From: Paenibacillus ehimensis NBRC 15659
GTDB lineage: Bacteria; Bacillota; Bacilli; Paenibacillales; NBRC-103111
DNA length: 64,000 bases
Assembly: GCF_004000785.1 (NCBI RefSeq)
Contig: NZ_BILX01000003.1
Coordinates: 62,001 to 126,000 of the forward strand
Reading direction: 5' to 3'
Under the pieces are notes generated by a model. It saw only the letters and a list, made by a program, of their open reading frames with translations, had not been told where the DNA came from and did not search any database. Shown here in pieces: positions 43,726-52,702 of the stretch (position 1 is the first letter of the stretch; each line of letters opens with the position of its first letter). Made by a program: the position numbers and the translations under genes.

Positions 43726-45567
43726 ATGAACTTCCATAGTTCTCCCTTGTACGTACGCCTGCGCCCCCGTCTGCTAATAGGACTCATTGTCTCGCTTATC
43801 GTCTCGCTTTTCTCTGTGCTTGCCTCCCCTCTTCCCTCTGCCGCCGCCCCCGCGGGAGGCTATAAAATCGTCGGCTATTGGCACAACTTCGACAACGGCT
43901 CGGGCTTTATCCGGCTCCGAGACGTCTCTCCGGATTTCGATGTCATTAACGTTTCGTTCGCGGAGCCGACCGGCAGCAGTACCGGTGTGATCGGCTTCAC
44001 CCCGTATAACTATACCGAAGCCGACTTCAAAGCCGACATCGCGTATCTGCAGAGCAAAGGCAAGAAGGTCGTCATCTCTATCGGCGGTGCGAACGGTCAA
44101 GTCCAGCTGCCGACGACGGCCGCCCGCGATGCATTCGTCAGCTCGGTGACGGGCATCATCGAGAAATACGGGTTCGATGGACTGGACGTCGACTTCGAAG
44201 GACACTCGCTCTACTTGAACGCCGGCGATTCCGACTTCCGCCATCCGACGACGCCCGTCATCGTCAACCTGATTGATGCGCTCAAGGCGCTGAACAGCCA
44301 CTTCGGCACAGACAAATTCATTCTGACCATGGCACCGGAGACGTTCTTCGTCCAACTCGGTTATTCGTTCTACGGCGGGAGCTGCATCAGCTGCGATTCG
44401 CGCGCCGGCGCTTACCTGCCCGTGATCCATGCGACGCGCGATATTCTGGACTGGCTCCAAGTGCAGAATTACAATTCCGGCCCGATCATCGGCCTCGATG
44501 ATCAGTATCATACGATGGGCAACGCCGATTTCCACGTCGCCATGGCCGATATGGTGTTGACCGGGTTCCCCGTTGGCAAGAATGCCAATCTGTTCTTCCC
44601 GCCGCTGCGGCAGGAGCAGGTGCTGCTGGGCTTGCCGGCGAACAGCAATGCGGGCGGCGGCTTTACACCGGTTGCCGAGGTGCATAAGGCGCTCGATGCG
44701 CTCGTGAAGGGCCAACAGCTTAGCACGTACAAAACACGGGGCAGCGCAACCGGCTATCCGAACTTTGGCGGTTTGATGACGTGGTCGATCAACTGGGATA
44801 AATTCAATCAATTCGAGTTTTCCAAGAAGCATCGCGCTTATTTGAACGCCTTGAACCCGACGGCGCCGGATACGCAGGCTCCGACGGCTCCGGCGAATCT
44901 GGTTTCGACCGGCAAAACCTCGACCAGCGTTTCGCTGTCCTGGAACGCTTCGACCGACAATGTCGGCGTGACCGGCTATACGGTCGCGTATGGCTCTTCA
45001 CAAGCGAACGTGACCGGTACGAGCACAACCGTCGAGGGACTGAAGCCGAACACCAGCTATACGTTCTCGGTGACGGCCAAGGATGCCGCAGGCAACGTCT
45101 CGGCCGCCAGCAATCCGGTAACGGTCAAGACGGACGAAGCCTCCGGCGACAACCAGGCGCCGACCGCGCCGACCCAACTGAGCGTGGTCTCCAAGTCGGC
45201 TGCGAGCGTAACGCTAAGCTGGGCGGCGTCCTCCGATAATGTCGGCGTGACCGGCTATACGGTCGCCTACGGTTCTTCGCAGGTGAACGTGACAGCAACA
45301 GGCGCAACGATCGAGGGACTGAAGCCGAATACCGGCTATACGTTCTCGGTAACGGCTAGGGATGCCGCCGGCAATGTCTCGCCTGCCGCTGTGCTCACGG
45401 TTACGACGGACGCACCGTCCGGCGCGCAGCCCTGGGCGCCCGGGGTCGCCTATAAAACAGGCGATGAGGTTACGTACGAAGGCAAAACCTATGTGTGCCG
45501 CCAAAATCATACTTCGCTGCAAGGCTGGGAGCCGCCGTACGTAGCGGCGCTGTGGCTGCTGAAGTAA
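43726..45567 (+). CDS. Secreted GH18 chitinase with two FN3 domains and a CBM5/12-like domain
   Basis: The 613-residue secreted enzyme has a long basic signal peptide (RLRPRLLIGLIVSLIVSLFS, cleavage near 40). A GH18 barrel spans about 45-375, with FDGLDVDFEG, the DxxDxDxE motif whose Glu158 is the acid catalyst, and LMTWSINWDKFN near its end. Two fibronectin type III domains (about 389-470 and 477-562) are near duplicates, and a C-terminal chitin-binding domain of the CBM5/12 type follows (WAPGVAYKTGDEVTYEGKTY then CRQNHTSLQGWEP). It hydrolyses chitin outside the cell. AAAGGAGGCTC precedes the ATG. Confidence 0.95.
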   Translation: MNFHSSPLYVRLRPRLLIGLIVSLIVSLFSVLASPLPSAAAPAGGYKIVGYWHNFDNGSGFIRLRDVSPDFDVINVSFAEPTGSSTGVIGFTPYNYTEADFKADIAYLQSKGKKVVISIGGANGQVQLPTTAARDAFVSSVTGIIEKYGFDGLDVDFEGHSLYLNAGDSDFRHPTTPVIVNLIDALKALNSHFGTDKFILTMAPETFFVQLGYSFYGGSCISCDSRAGAYLPVIHATRDILDWLQVQNYNSGPIIGLDDQYHTMGNADFHVAMADMVLTGFPVGKNANLFFPPLRQEQVLLGLPANSNAGGGFTPVAEVHKALDALVKGQQLSTYKTRGSATGYPNFGGLMTWSINWDKFNQFEFSKKHRAYLNALNPTAPDTQAPTAPANLVSTGKTSTSVSLSWNASTDNVGVTGYTVAYGSSQANVTGTSTTVEGLKPNTSYTFSVTAKDAAGNVSAASNPVTVKTDEASGDNQAPTAPTQLSVVSKSAASVTLSWAASSDNVGVTGYTVAYGSSQVNVTATGATIEGLKPNTGYTFSVTARDAAGNVSPAAVLTVTTDAPSGAQPWAPGVAYKTGDEVTYEGKTYVCRQNHTSLQGWEPPYVAALWLLK

Positions 45568-45625
45568 AGCTCGGAGTCGGTCGGGCATGCAGCGGCCGGC
45601 GGCAAACGCATAAGCTCATGATTCG

Positions 45626-45890
45626 AGCCGTAGAAGTCTTTTCTACGGCTCAGGCTGTTGAGAAAGTGGTCCACAGAGATATAGAGGTTCGATGGGGTGG
45701 GGTATCCACTTCCGACCGCTCTTGTCCTCGGGAAATTTGATTGGAAAGCCGCTTAATAGCGGACATTTCCCGAAGACAAAGGCGGCCGCTATCGCTTCTC
45801 CAGTGGATACCCCACCTCCGTATGCATCTCTATTTTTGTAAACGACCACTTTCTCAACAAGCTCAGCCGTAGAAGTCTTTTCTACGGCTC
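45626..45890. repeat. MITE-like hairpin element bounded by a duplicated 26-bp hairpin
   Basis: A 26-base hairpin sequence (AGCCGTAGAA-loop-TTCTACGGCT) occurs at 45626-45651 and again at 45865-45890. Between the copies is a long imperfect palindrome of about 207 bases. Its ends carry TTGAGAAAGTGGTC as terminal inverted repeats, with inner pairs GGTGGGGTATCCACT / AGTGGATACCCCACC and CGGGAAAT / ATTTCCCG. It has no coding capacity. The layout fits a miniature inverted-repeat element inserted into, and duplicating, a terminator hairpin downstream of the chitinase gene. Confidence 0.7.
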
Positions 45891-45896
45891 TTTCGT

Positions 45897-46334
45897 TTAT
45901 TTCACGATAAATTTCACTCTGGTTCCATCCGAGTATTTGGAAAGCTTATTCCCTACCCAGCTTCCCGCTCCCCGGTTGTCGGACGGGCTAATGTACCGAA
46001 TATCCGCACCTCTCCCCCCTTCCAGGCACATCGCCATCGGCCATTCATCCCGATCATAGCCTTTCTTGGGCGGATAACCTTCCAGAGCTTCTTCTCGCCG
46101 CTCACGGGTGCCGTCGCGATCGATCGTACAGATATCGGATTTACCGGCTGCAATGGCATCTTTGATATGCGCCCTTGTTTCGGGATATCGGTCCGTCGGA
46201 AACATAAGTATGTAGTCGTAGGAGGATGCCGCAAAGGAAACGTGATTCGAGCCTGCAACGGGAAAAAAACTGCCAAGTAACACCGCGATGAGGAAAACAA
46301 TCGAAAATAGCGCCGTGCTCTGCTTCTTCATCAT
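45897..46334 (-). CDS. Secreted NucA/NucB-type deoxyribonuclease
   Basis: The 145-residue protein has a signal peptide ([20 protein letters not shown]). The mature nuclease domain has [39 protein letters not shown] and [19 protein letters not shown], all strongly conserved in the sporulation-associated NucB and the competence nuclease NucA. It cleaves extracellular DNA; NucB disperses biofilm DNA in Bacillus (family knowledge). The start at 46334 follows TTGGAGGTAATC; the ORF extends 24 codons upstream without a site. It stands alone next to the hairpin element. Confidence 0.92.
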   Translation of the reverse strand: MMKKQSTALFSIVFLIAVLLGSFFPVAGSNHVSFAASSYDYILMFPTDRYPETRAHIKDAIAAGKSDICTIDRDGTRERREEALEGYPPKKGYDRDEWPMAMCLEGGRGADIRYISPSDNRGAGSWVGNKLSKYSDGTRVKFIVK

Positions 46335-46593
46335 TCGATTACCTCCAATACTCATATTTGGAATAATATTCCTTATCCATTGTATTGGATAACGTTGTTG
46401 TCCCACAATAGTTTTGTGGCATATTCATTTTATAGATTTTGTAAAGACGATTTGGCCGAAAAAAAACAGGTCTTCTTCTTGACTAAAGTCGACCTGGCTT
46501 TCTCCCGGAACGGGAGACTTTCGAATGGATATCGATGGCAGTCAGCAGCTCATGAGTTGGACAAATTTGGCCAAGCCGCCGCTTGAACCGCCA

Positions 46594-46914
46594 CTAATTT
46601 TTGTGATTGGCTATAAATTTTTTTAGCTCGTCGACATGAATGGCGCCAACGATTTTGTCTACCGGATCTCCGTTTTTAAATAGGATCGTCGTTGGAATGC
46701 TCATGACCCCAAACTGACTGGCCGTATGGGATTCTTCATCCACATTAACTTTGAGGATCCTTACTTCGCTGCTATGCTCCCGATCGAACGCTTCGAGTAC
46801 GGTGCCAAAGAAGCGGCAAGGCGAGCACCATGGCGCCCAAAAATTGACCAATGTCAAGCCTTCGCTTTTTAAGTCACCGGCAAAAGTCGTATCCGCAGTA
46901 TGGCAAATGGTCAT
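46594..46914 (-). CDS. Thioredoxin
   Basis: The 106-residue thioredoxin-fold protein has NFWAPWCSPCRFFGTVLEAF with a WCSPC active site (Ser in place of the usual Gly) and SIPTTILFKNGD with the cis-Pro. It reduces protein disulfides using electrons from thioredoxin reductase, whose gene lies 110 bases upstream on the same strand. The ATG 46914 follows TGGAGGAAGC; the ORF is open much further but this site is clear. A dedicated Trx-TrxR pair downstream of an Rrf2 gene suggests a redox- or iron-sulfur-controlled stress operon. Confidence 0.93.
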   Translation of the reverse strand: MTICHTADTTFAGDLKSEGLTLVNFWAPWCSPCRFFGTVLEAFDREHSSEVRILKVNVDEESHTASQFGVMSIPTTILFKNGDPVDKIVGAIHVDELKKFIANHKN

Positions 46915-47024
46915 TCGTAGCTTCCTCCATTCTAATGGTATAAACAGATTCCGATTGAACCGAACCGACGAAGATTGCATCACCTCCTCCACCAACTCCG
47001 CGGTTCCGGCAACGAACCAAACGG

Positions 47025-47933
47025 TTATTTTGCGAAATCTTCTTCCGTCAAGTCCACATTCACGCCCATAGCCGTTCGGCTGCCGTCGGCCGCGGCAAAA
47101 ACGACTTGGGAAGGCATGAAGTACGAAGCGTCCCCTGCGGCATATAAACCGGGGATCGAGGTTCTTCCCCATGCATCGGTCCTGATCCCGCCATTCTCCG
47201 TCCTTTCGCAGCCCAGACGTTCCCCGAACGGTACGGCCGGCACAAACCTGGGCATCACGAAGCCGCCGGCTCTCGGAAGCTCTGTCCCATCCGCAAAGCG
47301 AACATGCTCAAGCCGCCCATGGTGGCCGACGAAAGCCGTGACGGGCTGCTCCATCACCACGATTCCTTTGGCTTGAAGCCGGTTTTTTTGCTCATCCGAC
47401 AGGGACGACTGGCCGTTCGTGCAGACGACCAGATCTTTGCTCCAATTGAAAAGAAGCTTGGCTGTATGAAAAACGGCCGGTGATTCGGACACGACGACAA
47501 GCGGTTGATCCTGAAGCTCCCAGCCGTCGCAATAAGGACAATTAAACAAGCTTTTCCCATACAGCGGATAAAAGCCGTCGATTTCAGGAAATATTTCCTT
47601 TACCCCCGACGCCAGGATCAGTTTCCGCGCTTGAATGCGAAGACCTGACGAATCCAGCACCTCGAAAAGTCCCGATGCGTTGTTGCGAGCCTCGACAGCT
47701 TCGGTTTGCAGATGCTTGACAGACGGATAACGCAGAACCTCGTCATAAGCAATGCGGCGGAATTCGCCCGGCGTTACGCCGTCTCTCGTAATAAAGCCGT
47801 GAGACGCATGCGTAACGGCATTGCGGGGCTTGTTATTATCGATCAAGGCCACGCTTCGCCTTGCCCTGCCAAGCACAAGGGCTGCGTTCAACCCGGCGGG
47901 TCCACCGCCAATAATGGCGCAATCGTAAATCAT
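47025..47933 (-). CDS. Thioredoxin reductase-like FAD/NAD(P) oxidoreductase
   Basis: The 302-residue flavoprotein has CAIIGGGPAGLNAALVLGRA (FAD site), FNCPYCDGWELQ with the redox CxxC, VVVSES in the NADPH subdomain and GLYAAGDASYFMPSQVVFAA with the second FAD contact. The NADPH domain lacks the normal GxGxxA fingerprint, as in the shortened TrxR-like enzymes, so its electron donor is uncertain. ATG 47933 is preferred over 47942 because of the GAGGAG spacing. It follows the Rrf2 gene and precedes thioredoxin, forming a three-gene operon. Confidence 0.88.
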   Translation of the reverse strand: MIYDCAIIGGGPAGLNAALVLGRARRSVALIDNNKPRNAVTHASHGFITRDGVTPGEFRRIAYDEVLRYPSVKHLQTEAVEARNNASGLFEVLDSSGLRIQARKLILASGVKEIFPEIDGFYPLYGKSLFNCPYCDGWELQDQPLVVVSESPAVFHTAKLLFNWSKDLVVCTNGQSSLSDEQKNRLQAKGIVVMEQPVTAFVGHHGRLEHVRFADGTELPRAGGFVMPRFVPAVPFGERLGCERTENGGIRTDAWGRTSIPGLYAAGDASYFMPSQVVFAAADGSRTAMGVNVDLTEEDFAK

Positions 47934-48030
47934 GATGTTCATCTCCTCTAATGCGGATATTATAGACTGTTTATATCTATAATTAAGTTAAAAAAACTTG
48001 TACACGCAACAACCATACTTTTCGCTCGAC

Positions 48031-48429
48031 TTAAGCTTGTACTTGCTTTTGAGCCAGATCCACCAATTTCGCTTGTTGGAGATGCGATTCCATTTTCTGT
48101 TCCGCTTCCTTCATGACAGCTTGAATCTGGCATTCGTCGCCGTGGACGAAATCGCATTCGAATAAGGAGGCGTTGCCTTCAATCGCGTGGATAATGTCCA
48201 AAAACGTAATATCGTCTTTTTTGCGGGACAGCCGGTAGCCGCCATTAGCCCCGGATACCGATTCAATCATCCCTGCTTTCACGAGCCTCGTCAAAATTTT
48301 GGAAAGATAGGTCGGTGAAACGCCTTGGGATTCCGCCAGCTGCTGCACGCCTACCGGCTTAACCGGAGAAGCGTCAATCAGAGCGAGCATCGTGTGCAGA
48401 GCATAATTCGTCGCTTTGGAAAATCTCAT
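48031..48429 (-). CDS. Rrf2-family transcriptional regulator
   Basis: The 132-residue protein has an Rrf2 winged helix: MRFSKATNYALHTMLALIDA, VGVQQLAESQGVSPTYLSKI, VSGANGGYRLSRKKDDITF. The sensor part has only two Cys (FECDFVHGDEC) where Fe-S-binding NsrR/IscR proteins have three, so it is closer to the YwnA-like group and may sense thiol stress or electrophiles without a cluster. GAGGTGTTGG precedes ATG 48429. It probably autoregulates and controls the reductase and thioredoxin genes 98 bases downstream. Confidence 0.9.
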   Translation of the reverse strand: MRFSKATNYALHTMLALIDASPVKPVGVQQLAESQGVSPTYLSKILTRLVKAGMIESVSGANGGYRLSRKKDDITFLDIIHAIEGNASLFECDFVHGDECQIQAVMKEAEQKMESHLQQAKLVDLAQKQVQA

Positions 48430-48514
48430 GGCCAACACCTCAATTAAAGACTTGTTGTGTCTATAATATCCTTGAATTAGAAATGTGTCAAGTGAGAGCC
48501 GCTCACAGGCGGCT

Positions 48515-49833
48515 TCACTCCTCTCCGTCTCTTCGGTTTTCGTCAATCGAAGCTCCGACTCGTTTCGTCAGAAGCTCCATGAGATAGAGGCTCGCCTCGT
48601 CTTTATCGGAGGTTAGCTCTCTAAACTTGTGCAGGGAGTTTTCAAGCTCCGAAAGCTTGGCATCGAATTCTTTTTGTGCTTCTTTCACCCCTCCGGCATC
48701 GGTGAGTTCCTCCAGCCCCTTAATTCCCTGCTCCTTTAATTTTGCCAAGTTCGAATCCAGCTTTTCGACGAGCGCGTCATATTTTTTAGCGGCGGACTTG
48801 GGATGGTTTAATTTCATCTTTGCGTACACATTCATCCGATACCCGTAGATTCCAATGGTCCTATTGCCATCGTGAACCCACATGGTGCCGCCGCCATCAC
48901 GGACATAATCGATACCGGACAGCGCCGAAATCGCCTCATTCACCGTTTGATGAATCGCGTCCGTCTGCGTCTTTAGCTTGCTGTCGTTTGCAAGCCATTT
49001 GTCCGTTTCCCGTTGAAAGCACTCGCCGATATAGCGATACATTTCATCCTGACCGTGCTCGGAGCCGTTCAGCTCGTGCTTGGCATATTCGTTCTCATAA
49101 GTCCGGACGATTTCGCCCTCGGACATGCTGGAAGCGACTACTCTTGAGCACAGGTTCCGGTTTACCTTCTCTAAGGTGGCATTACCGTCGGCATCCGGCA
49201 CGGTTTGGGCAGCGCCTTCATTTGCTTTAAAGAACGCCATAACGTCGCTCACGGTCTTAATTTTCCCGGAGGCGTTCAGCTTGTTATCGGTATCATCATC
49301 CGATACAAAGCTTTTGTCCTTTTGAACAAATATGGACGGGGCGGTCACTGCGGCGCTTCCGCCCGACTCTTTTCCGGCAACGTAATCCGCGAGCACGATC
49401 ACATCCTTCTTGCCGTCCCCATCGACGTCCTTAAAGGAAACTGCCTTGACGGCTTCGAAATTCCACGACGCGACAAGCTTCGGCTGCGGGAACGTATACA
49501 GGGTGCCGCCTTCGGCATCTTTTAAGCTAAGCAAAAGCTCTTTACGCCCGTCTGCATTCGCACGTTTCGCGGACACAAACCGAACCTTGCCCCACGACTC
49601 CAGTTCAACCTGAAACGACTGGTCCGCAATTTCCTCGACCGATGCGCTGCCGCTTGCAGGAGCGGCTTGCGAGGGTACCGTGGGAGAGGCAGCCGGGGGA
49701 ACAGGTGCCGCCGATCCGGACGGAGGCGACTTCGAATCGGAAGCTTTCGCGGGCTCATTAGGCCGGCTTGCTGGCCGGACGGATCGCATCCCGCCAGGAT
49801 GACGAATATAAGACATAGTGACAACATCCTCAT
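48515..49833 (-). pseudogene. Lipoprotein with FG-GAP-like segment, frameshifted near the N-terminus
   Basis: A reading frame from ATG 49833 encodes a clean lipoprotein signal, MRMLSLCLIFVILAGC then DPSGQQAG. A second frame continues with a Pro/Ser-rich linker (EPAKASDSKSPPSGSAAPVP) and some 380 residues to 48515. The switch falls in the GGCC at about 49760-49766, where one extra base would restore the frame. The body has FKDVDGDGKKDVIVLADYV, an FG-GAP/calcium-loop-like segment, and a C-terminal coiled coil with KEAQKEFDAKLSELENSLHK. Function unknown. If the shift is real the protein is lost; if it is a sequence error this is an intact cell-surface lipoprotein of about 435 residues. Confidence 0.7.
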
Positions 49834-49948
49834 TGCAAGCTTCTCTCCTGCCCTTTTCTAAACTACAGAAATGAACCGTATATTGGCACATTCCGATCTT
49901 TGCATTTTCATATTCGCGCTGTATGGACAGATTCCTGCAAGTCATCCA

Positions 49949-51217
49949 TCAGTCCGGAACGCCGAGTTGAATAATGCTTACCTTTTCTCCTGCAAGGACG
50001 CCGCGACCTCCCGGCGGGATGACCATGAGACAGTCGGAATCCTTGATCGAAAGCATCACGCTGGACTGATCGGGTCCCGCCATTTTCACGTATACTTTGC
50101 CGTCTTCGATATAGCTTTTCGCCCGCACGAATCGATGATAAGCATTGACTTTCGTAAAATCCTCCCCCGAGAATGCGGTTGCTTCCGGCGGGAGGACGTC
50201 CTTCTTCCCTTGCATCCCCCAGAGCACCGGTCGCACAAACAACTCAAAGCCTACAAAGCAGGCTCCCGGATTACCGGAAAGCGCAAAGAGAAATTTGTCC
50301 TCCCGCACGCCAACCGTCGTAGGGCTGCCCGGCCGCATCATCACCTTGTTAAATAACGTCATGCCTTCCCATGCCGCAAAAATATCGACCATAATATCGT
50401 AGTCGCCTACCGAGACCCCGCCTGTCGTAATGACACAATCCGCCTTGGAAAAAGCGTCGGTTATTTTCTCCATAGCCCGCTCCGCATCGTCAGGTATGGA
50501 TTCCATAAGGATCGGGATTCCGGCTGCCTCCCGAACTTGTGCTGCCAGCATATACGTATTGCTGTTCCTGATTTTGCCGGGCTCCAGCGGCACATGAAGG
50601 CCCAGCAATTCCGAACCCGTTGCGAATATGGCTACTTTGGGTCGTTTAAAGACATGAACCGTTCCCGCGCCGAATGCGGCCAGCAAGGCAACCTCGCCTG
50701 CATTGATTTTCCTTCCTTTTTCCAAAACAAGGTCGCCTTTTGCCAGTTCAAATCCGGTTGGAGTTACGTTTTGTCCTGCCTTCTGTTCTTTTTTGATCGA
50801 AATGAACGTTTCCCCGCCTTGTTCGAAGCATTCCGCAATCTCGAGCATGACGACCGCATTCGCGCCTTCAGGCACCATCGCTCCCGTCATAATCCTCGAT
50901 GCCGTCTTTCCCGTTATGGCTTTAGCCGGTGTCGAGCCGCAAGGAATGCTCTCGACCACTTCCAGAAGAACCGGTTGATCGGAAGATGCGCCGACGGTCG
51001 ATTCCGCTTGAATCGCAAATCCATCCATACCCGAACGGCAAAAATGCGGCATATTGTCCGATGCGAATACATCCGCCGCCAATCTCCTGCCAAAAGCTTC
51101 CTCCAATGGCACTTGTTCGACGTCTCCCGGCCGAATATGATGTAGAATCCTCTTTTGAGCCTCGTCAGGTCGAATGGCATGCCTGCGAAAGCGATTCGAG
51201 AGCTGTAAAGATTCCAT
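49949..51217 (-). CDS. moeA: Molybdopterin molybdotransferase
   Basis: The 422-residue enzyme inserts molybdate into adenylylated molybdopterin, needed by the molybdoenzyme encoded upstream. Motifs are FCRSGMDGFAIQAES, RIMTGAMVPEGANAVVM, GSELLGLHVPLEPGKIRNSN, ITTGGVSVGDYDIMVD and GNPGACFVGFELFVRP, all characteristic of MoeA domains III and I. ATG 51217 follows TTGGAGGATAG. It lies 94 bases after the last gene of the molybdoenzyme operon and is probably read with it. Only one molybdenum-cofactor gene is present here, so the rest of the pathway is elsewhere. Confidence 0.94.
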   Translation of the reverse strand: MESLQLSNRFRRHAIRPDEAQKRILHHIRPGDVEQVPLEEAFGRRLAADVFASDNMPHFCRSGMDGFAIQAESTVGASSDQPVLLEVVESIPCGSTPAKAITGKTASRIMTGAMVPEGANAVVMLEIAECFEQGGETFISIKKEQKAGQNVTPTGFELAKGDLVLEKGRKINAGEVALLAAFGAGTVHVFKRPKVAIFATGSELLGLHVPLEPGKIRNSNTYMLAAQVREAAGIPILMESIPDDAERAMEKITDAFSKADCVITTGGVSVGDYDIMVDIFAAWEGMTLFNKVMMRPGSPTTVGVREDKFLFALSGNPGACFVGFELFVRPVLWGMQGKKDVLPPEATAFSGEDFTKVNAYHRFVRAKSYIEDGKVYVKMAGPDQSSVMLSIKDSDCLMVIPPGGRGVLAGEKVSIIQLGVPD

Positions 51218-51311
51218 ACTATCCTCCAATTTTTGCGAACCGGTCAAGGAACCCTTTTTATAAAAATAAGCTACCCGATGGCATCATCGAATAGCGCAAG
51301 GCTTCGCTCCT

Positions 51312-51608
51312 TTACACGCGTTCTTCAAAGTAGATATGATAACGCAGGTTGGCTTGAAGATCATGCGAAACAAAACAGTCTCCTGCTTGGCCGCGCTCCA
51401 GCTTCGTCAGCGGATCGTCAAATAAAGGTACGGAAAGGAACTGATCGGCATTGAAATAAAACTGCAAATAGGCATGGTTATCCGTGAGCGCTGTCTTGAA
51501 CAGGGTGAACGGCTTGGGCTGCGTTTGTTCTTCGCCCGAAAGATCTTCAATCCATACGGTGATCCGGCTTCCTTCGTACTTGGATAACAGCACGTTCCAT
51601 TCCATCAC
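51312..51608 (-). CDS. Small protein of the molybdoenzyme operon, unknown
   Basis: A 98-residue soluble protein, not recognised. It is strand-rich (ITVWIEDLSGEEQ, NHAYLQFYFNADQFLSVPLF, NLRYHIYFEERV) with no Cys motif beyond a single CFVSHD. The ATG overlaps the stop of the preceding gene by four bases, so it is translated as part of the operon. Its position beside a NapA/NasC-like enzyme suggests an accessory or chaperone role, by context only. Confidence 0.6.
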   Translation of the reverse strand: MMEWNVLLSKYEGSRITVWIEDLSGEEQTQPKPFTLFKTALTDNHAYLQFYFNADQFLSVPLFDDPLTKLERGQAGDCFVSHDLQANLRYHIYFEERV

Positions 51609-51955
51609 GAGACCCCGGCTTTGACGTTACTTTTGCCGCAATGGCTGCACTCCGCATGTTCCTTTAGCTCGAACTCTAGCCGGTAGCCCTGCAGCCAGTC
51701 CCAGAAATGATGCGCTGCCCGCTCTTCGAGATCGGCGAGAAGCTCCTCCTCCTTCTCCCAAGCTCCTGTACCTGTAACCTCTGCAATGACGTAATCCAGA
51801 CCGTCTTCCTGTTTATCCTCCATGGTCCACTTCGCATGCTTCGGAAACAAGCCTTTCAGCTGATCGTCAATGATCTGCGCAAAGGTTTGTCCGGGAGCGT
51901 CCGCCGCACTTTGCCGAATAAAGCATAAATCCATGAAAAACTCCGATTTCTTCAT
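51605..51955 (-). CDS. Small operon protein with C-terminal CxxC, unknown
   Basis: A 116-residue protein with an alpha/beta appearance (FAQIIDDQLKGLFPKHAKWT, DYVIAEVTGTGAWEKEEELL) and a C-terminal ECSHCGKSN, a lone CxxC that could bind metal or join a partner. Four-base overlaps with both neighbours indicate coupled translation. I do not recognise the family. A redox-enzyme maturation or scaffold role is possible but unproven. Confidence 0.6.
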   Translation of the reverse strand: MKKSEFFMDLCFIRQSAADAPGQTFAQIIDDQLKGLFPKHAKWTMEDKQEDGLDYVIAEVTGTGAWEKEEELLADLEERAAHHFWDWLQGYRLEFELKEHAECSHCGKSNVKAGVS

Positions 51956-52140
51956 CTGTTCTTCACTTCCTTCTTGTAAATAAATAAGGCCATCGGAAAC
52001 AGAATGACGTTTAACGCAGCAAACAAGATCACAAGCTTATAGTTTTCGTAATAATAATGGTTGATCGTGTACTGCGTAAAAATAATATTGAGCAGCAGCA
52101 CGATACTCAGCAGAATGACGCCTCGATAGCTACGCTTCAT
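51952..52140 (-). CDS. Small two-helix membrane protein
   Basis: A 62-residue protein consisting mainly of two hydrophobic segments, GVILLSIVLLLNIIFTQY and LVILFAALNVILFPMALFI, with a basic tail KKEVKNR. It overlaps the Rieske gene by 11 bases and the next gene by four. It may be a membrane anchor or small subunit for the electron-transfer chain encoded in this operon. Confidence 0.6.
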   Translation of the reverse strand: MKRSYRGVILLSIVLLLNIIFTQYTINHYYYENYKLVILFAALNVILFPMALFIYKKEVKNR

Positions 52141-52657
52141 ACCGCTTCACTCCCGTTGCATATATAGTCGGCCCTTCGACGGCTATTATAATTTCCGGCA
52201 GCGGCCTTCTTGGCGGTCCTCCTGTCGGAGCGCCTGATTTAGGGTCAAAAAAGCCGTGATGGCACGGACAAACCATTCTTTTCTCCTCGCCGTTCCAAAA
52301 GACGGGGCATTTCAAATGGGTGCATGCATTTTGATACGCTTTGTATTCGTTCTCGCCCAAGCGGATCAGCAGCGCCGAATCGTGCTCCTCAGGATAAGCA
52401 AACTCGACCGCCTCTCCTACCTTCAACGCTTGGACGTCGGCGATTTTCTTTTTGGGATGGCTTTTTTGACCGAGCCCCGCCAGCTCTTTGGCCGCGAGTC
52501 CGCCCCAGGGAAGCGTGGAAATGGCAAACACCCCCGCCGCCCCCACCATCGTCTTCATAAAGCCGCGCCGATCCAGGCTTCGCTCATTATTTTTACGAAT
52601 GTTATGCGTATAATTGTCTTCGTTATACGGAACCTTGTTATTCTTTTCTTGATCCAT
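52130..52657 (-). CDS. Rieske 2Fe-2S protein with Tat-like signal
   Basis: A protein of about 175 residues with an N-terminal DRRGFMKTMVGAAGVFAIST, a twin-arginine motif followed by a hydrophobic stretch. It should be exported and anchored on the outer face of the membrane. The Rieske domain has ACTHLKCPVFW and VCPCHHGFFDPKSG, the CxH...CxxH ligand pairs. It passes electrons between the membrane subunit or quinol and a partner. A Rieske protein in an operon with a NapA/NasC-type enzyme is unusual. Start ATG 52657 or GTG 52666; the ribosome site is weak. Confidence 0.88.
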   Translation of the reverse strand: MDQEKNNKVPYNEDNYTHNIRKNNERSLDRRGFMKTMVGAAGVFAISTLPWGGLAAKELAGLGQKSHPKKKIADVQALKVGEAVEFAYPEEHDSALLIRLGENEYKAYQNACTHLKCPVFWNGEEKRMVCPCHHGFFDPKSGAPTGGPPRRPLPEIIIAVEGPTIYATGVKRYEA

Positions 52658-52702
52658 GCGGTCCACCCGCTTTCTAATATTGGTCGCTTCTTGTCAGACG
52701 GT

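Noticed and set aside
43774-44832. 352-codon minus-strand frame inside the chitinase gene
   Set aside because: It is a shadow of the GC-rich chitinase coding sequence, with low-complexity Arg/Ala-rich content and no motif.
44878-45405. DNA repeat in the chitinase gene
   Set aside because: The similarity comes from two tandem fibronectin type III domains, a normal feature of chitinases, not a mobile repeat.
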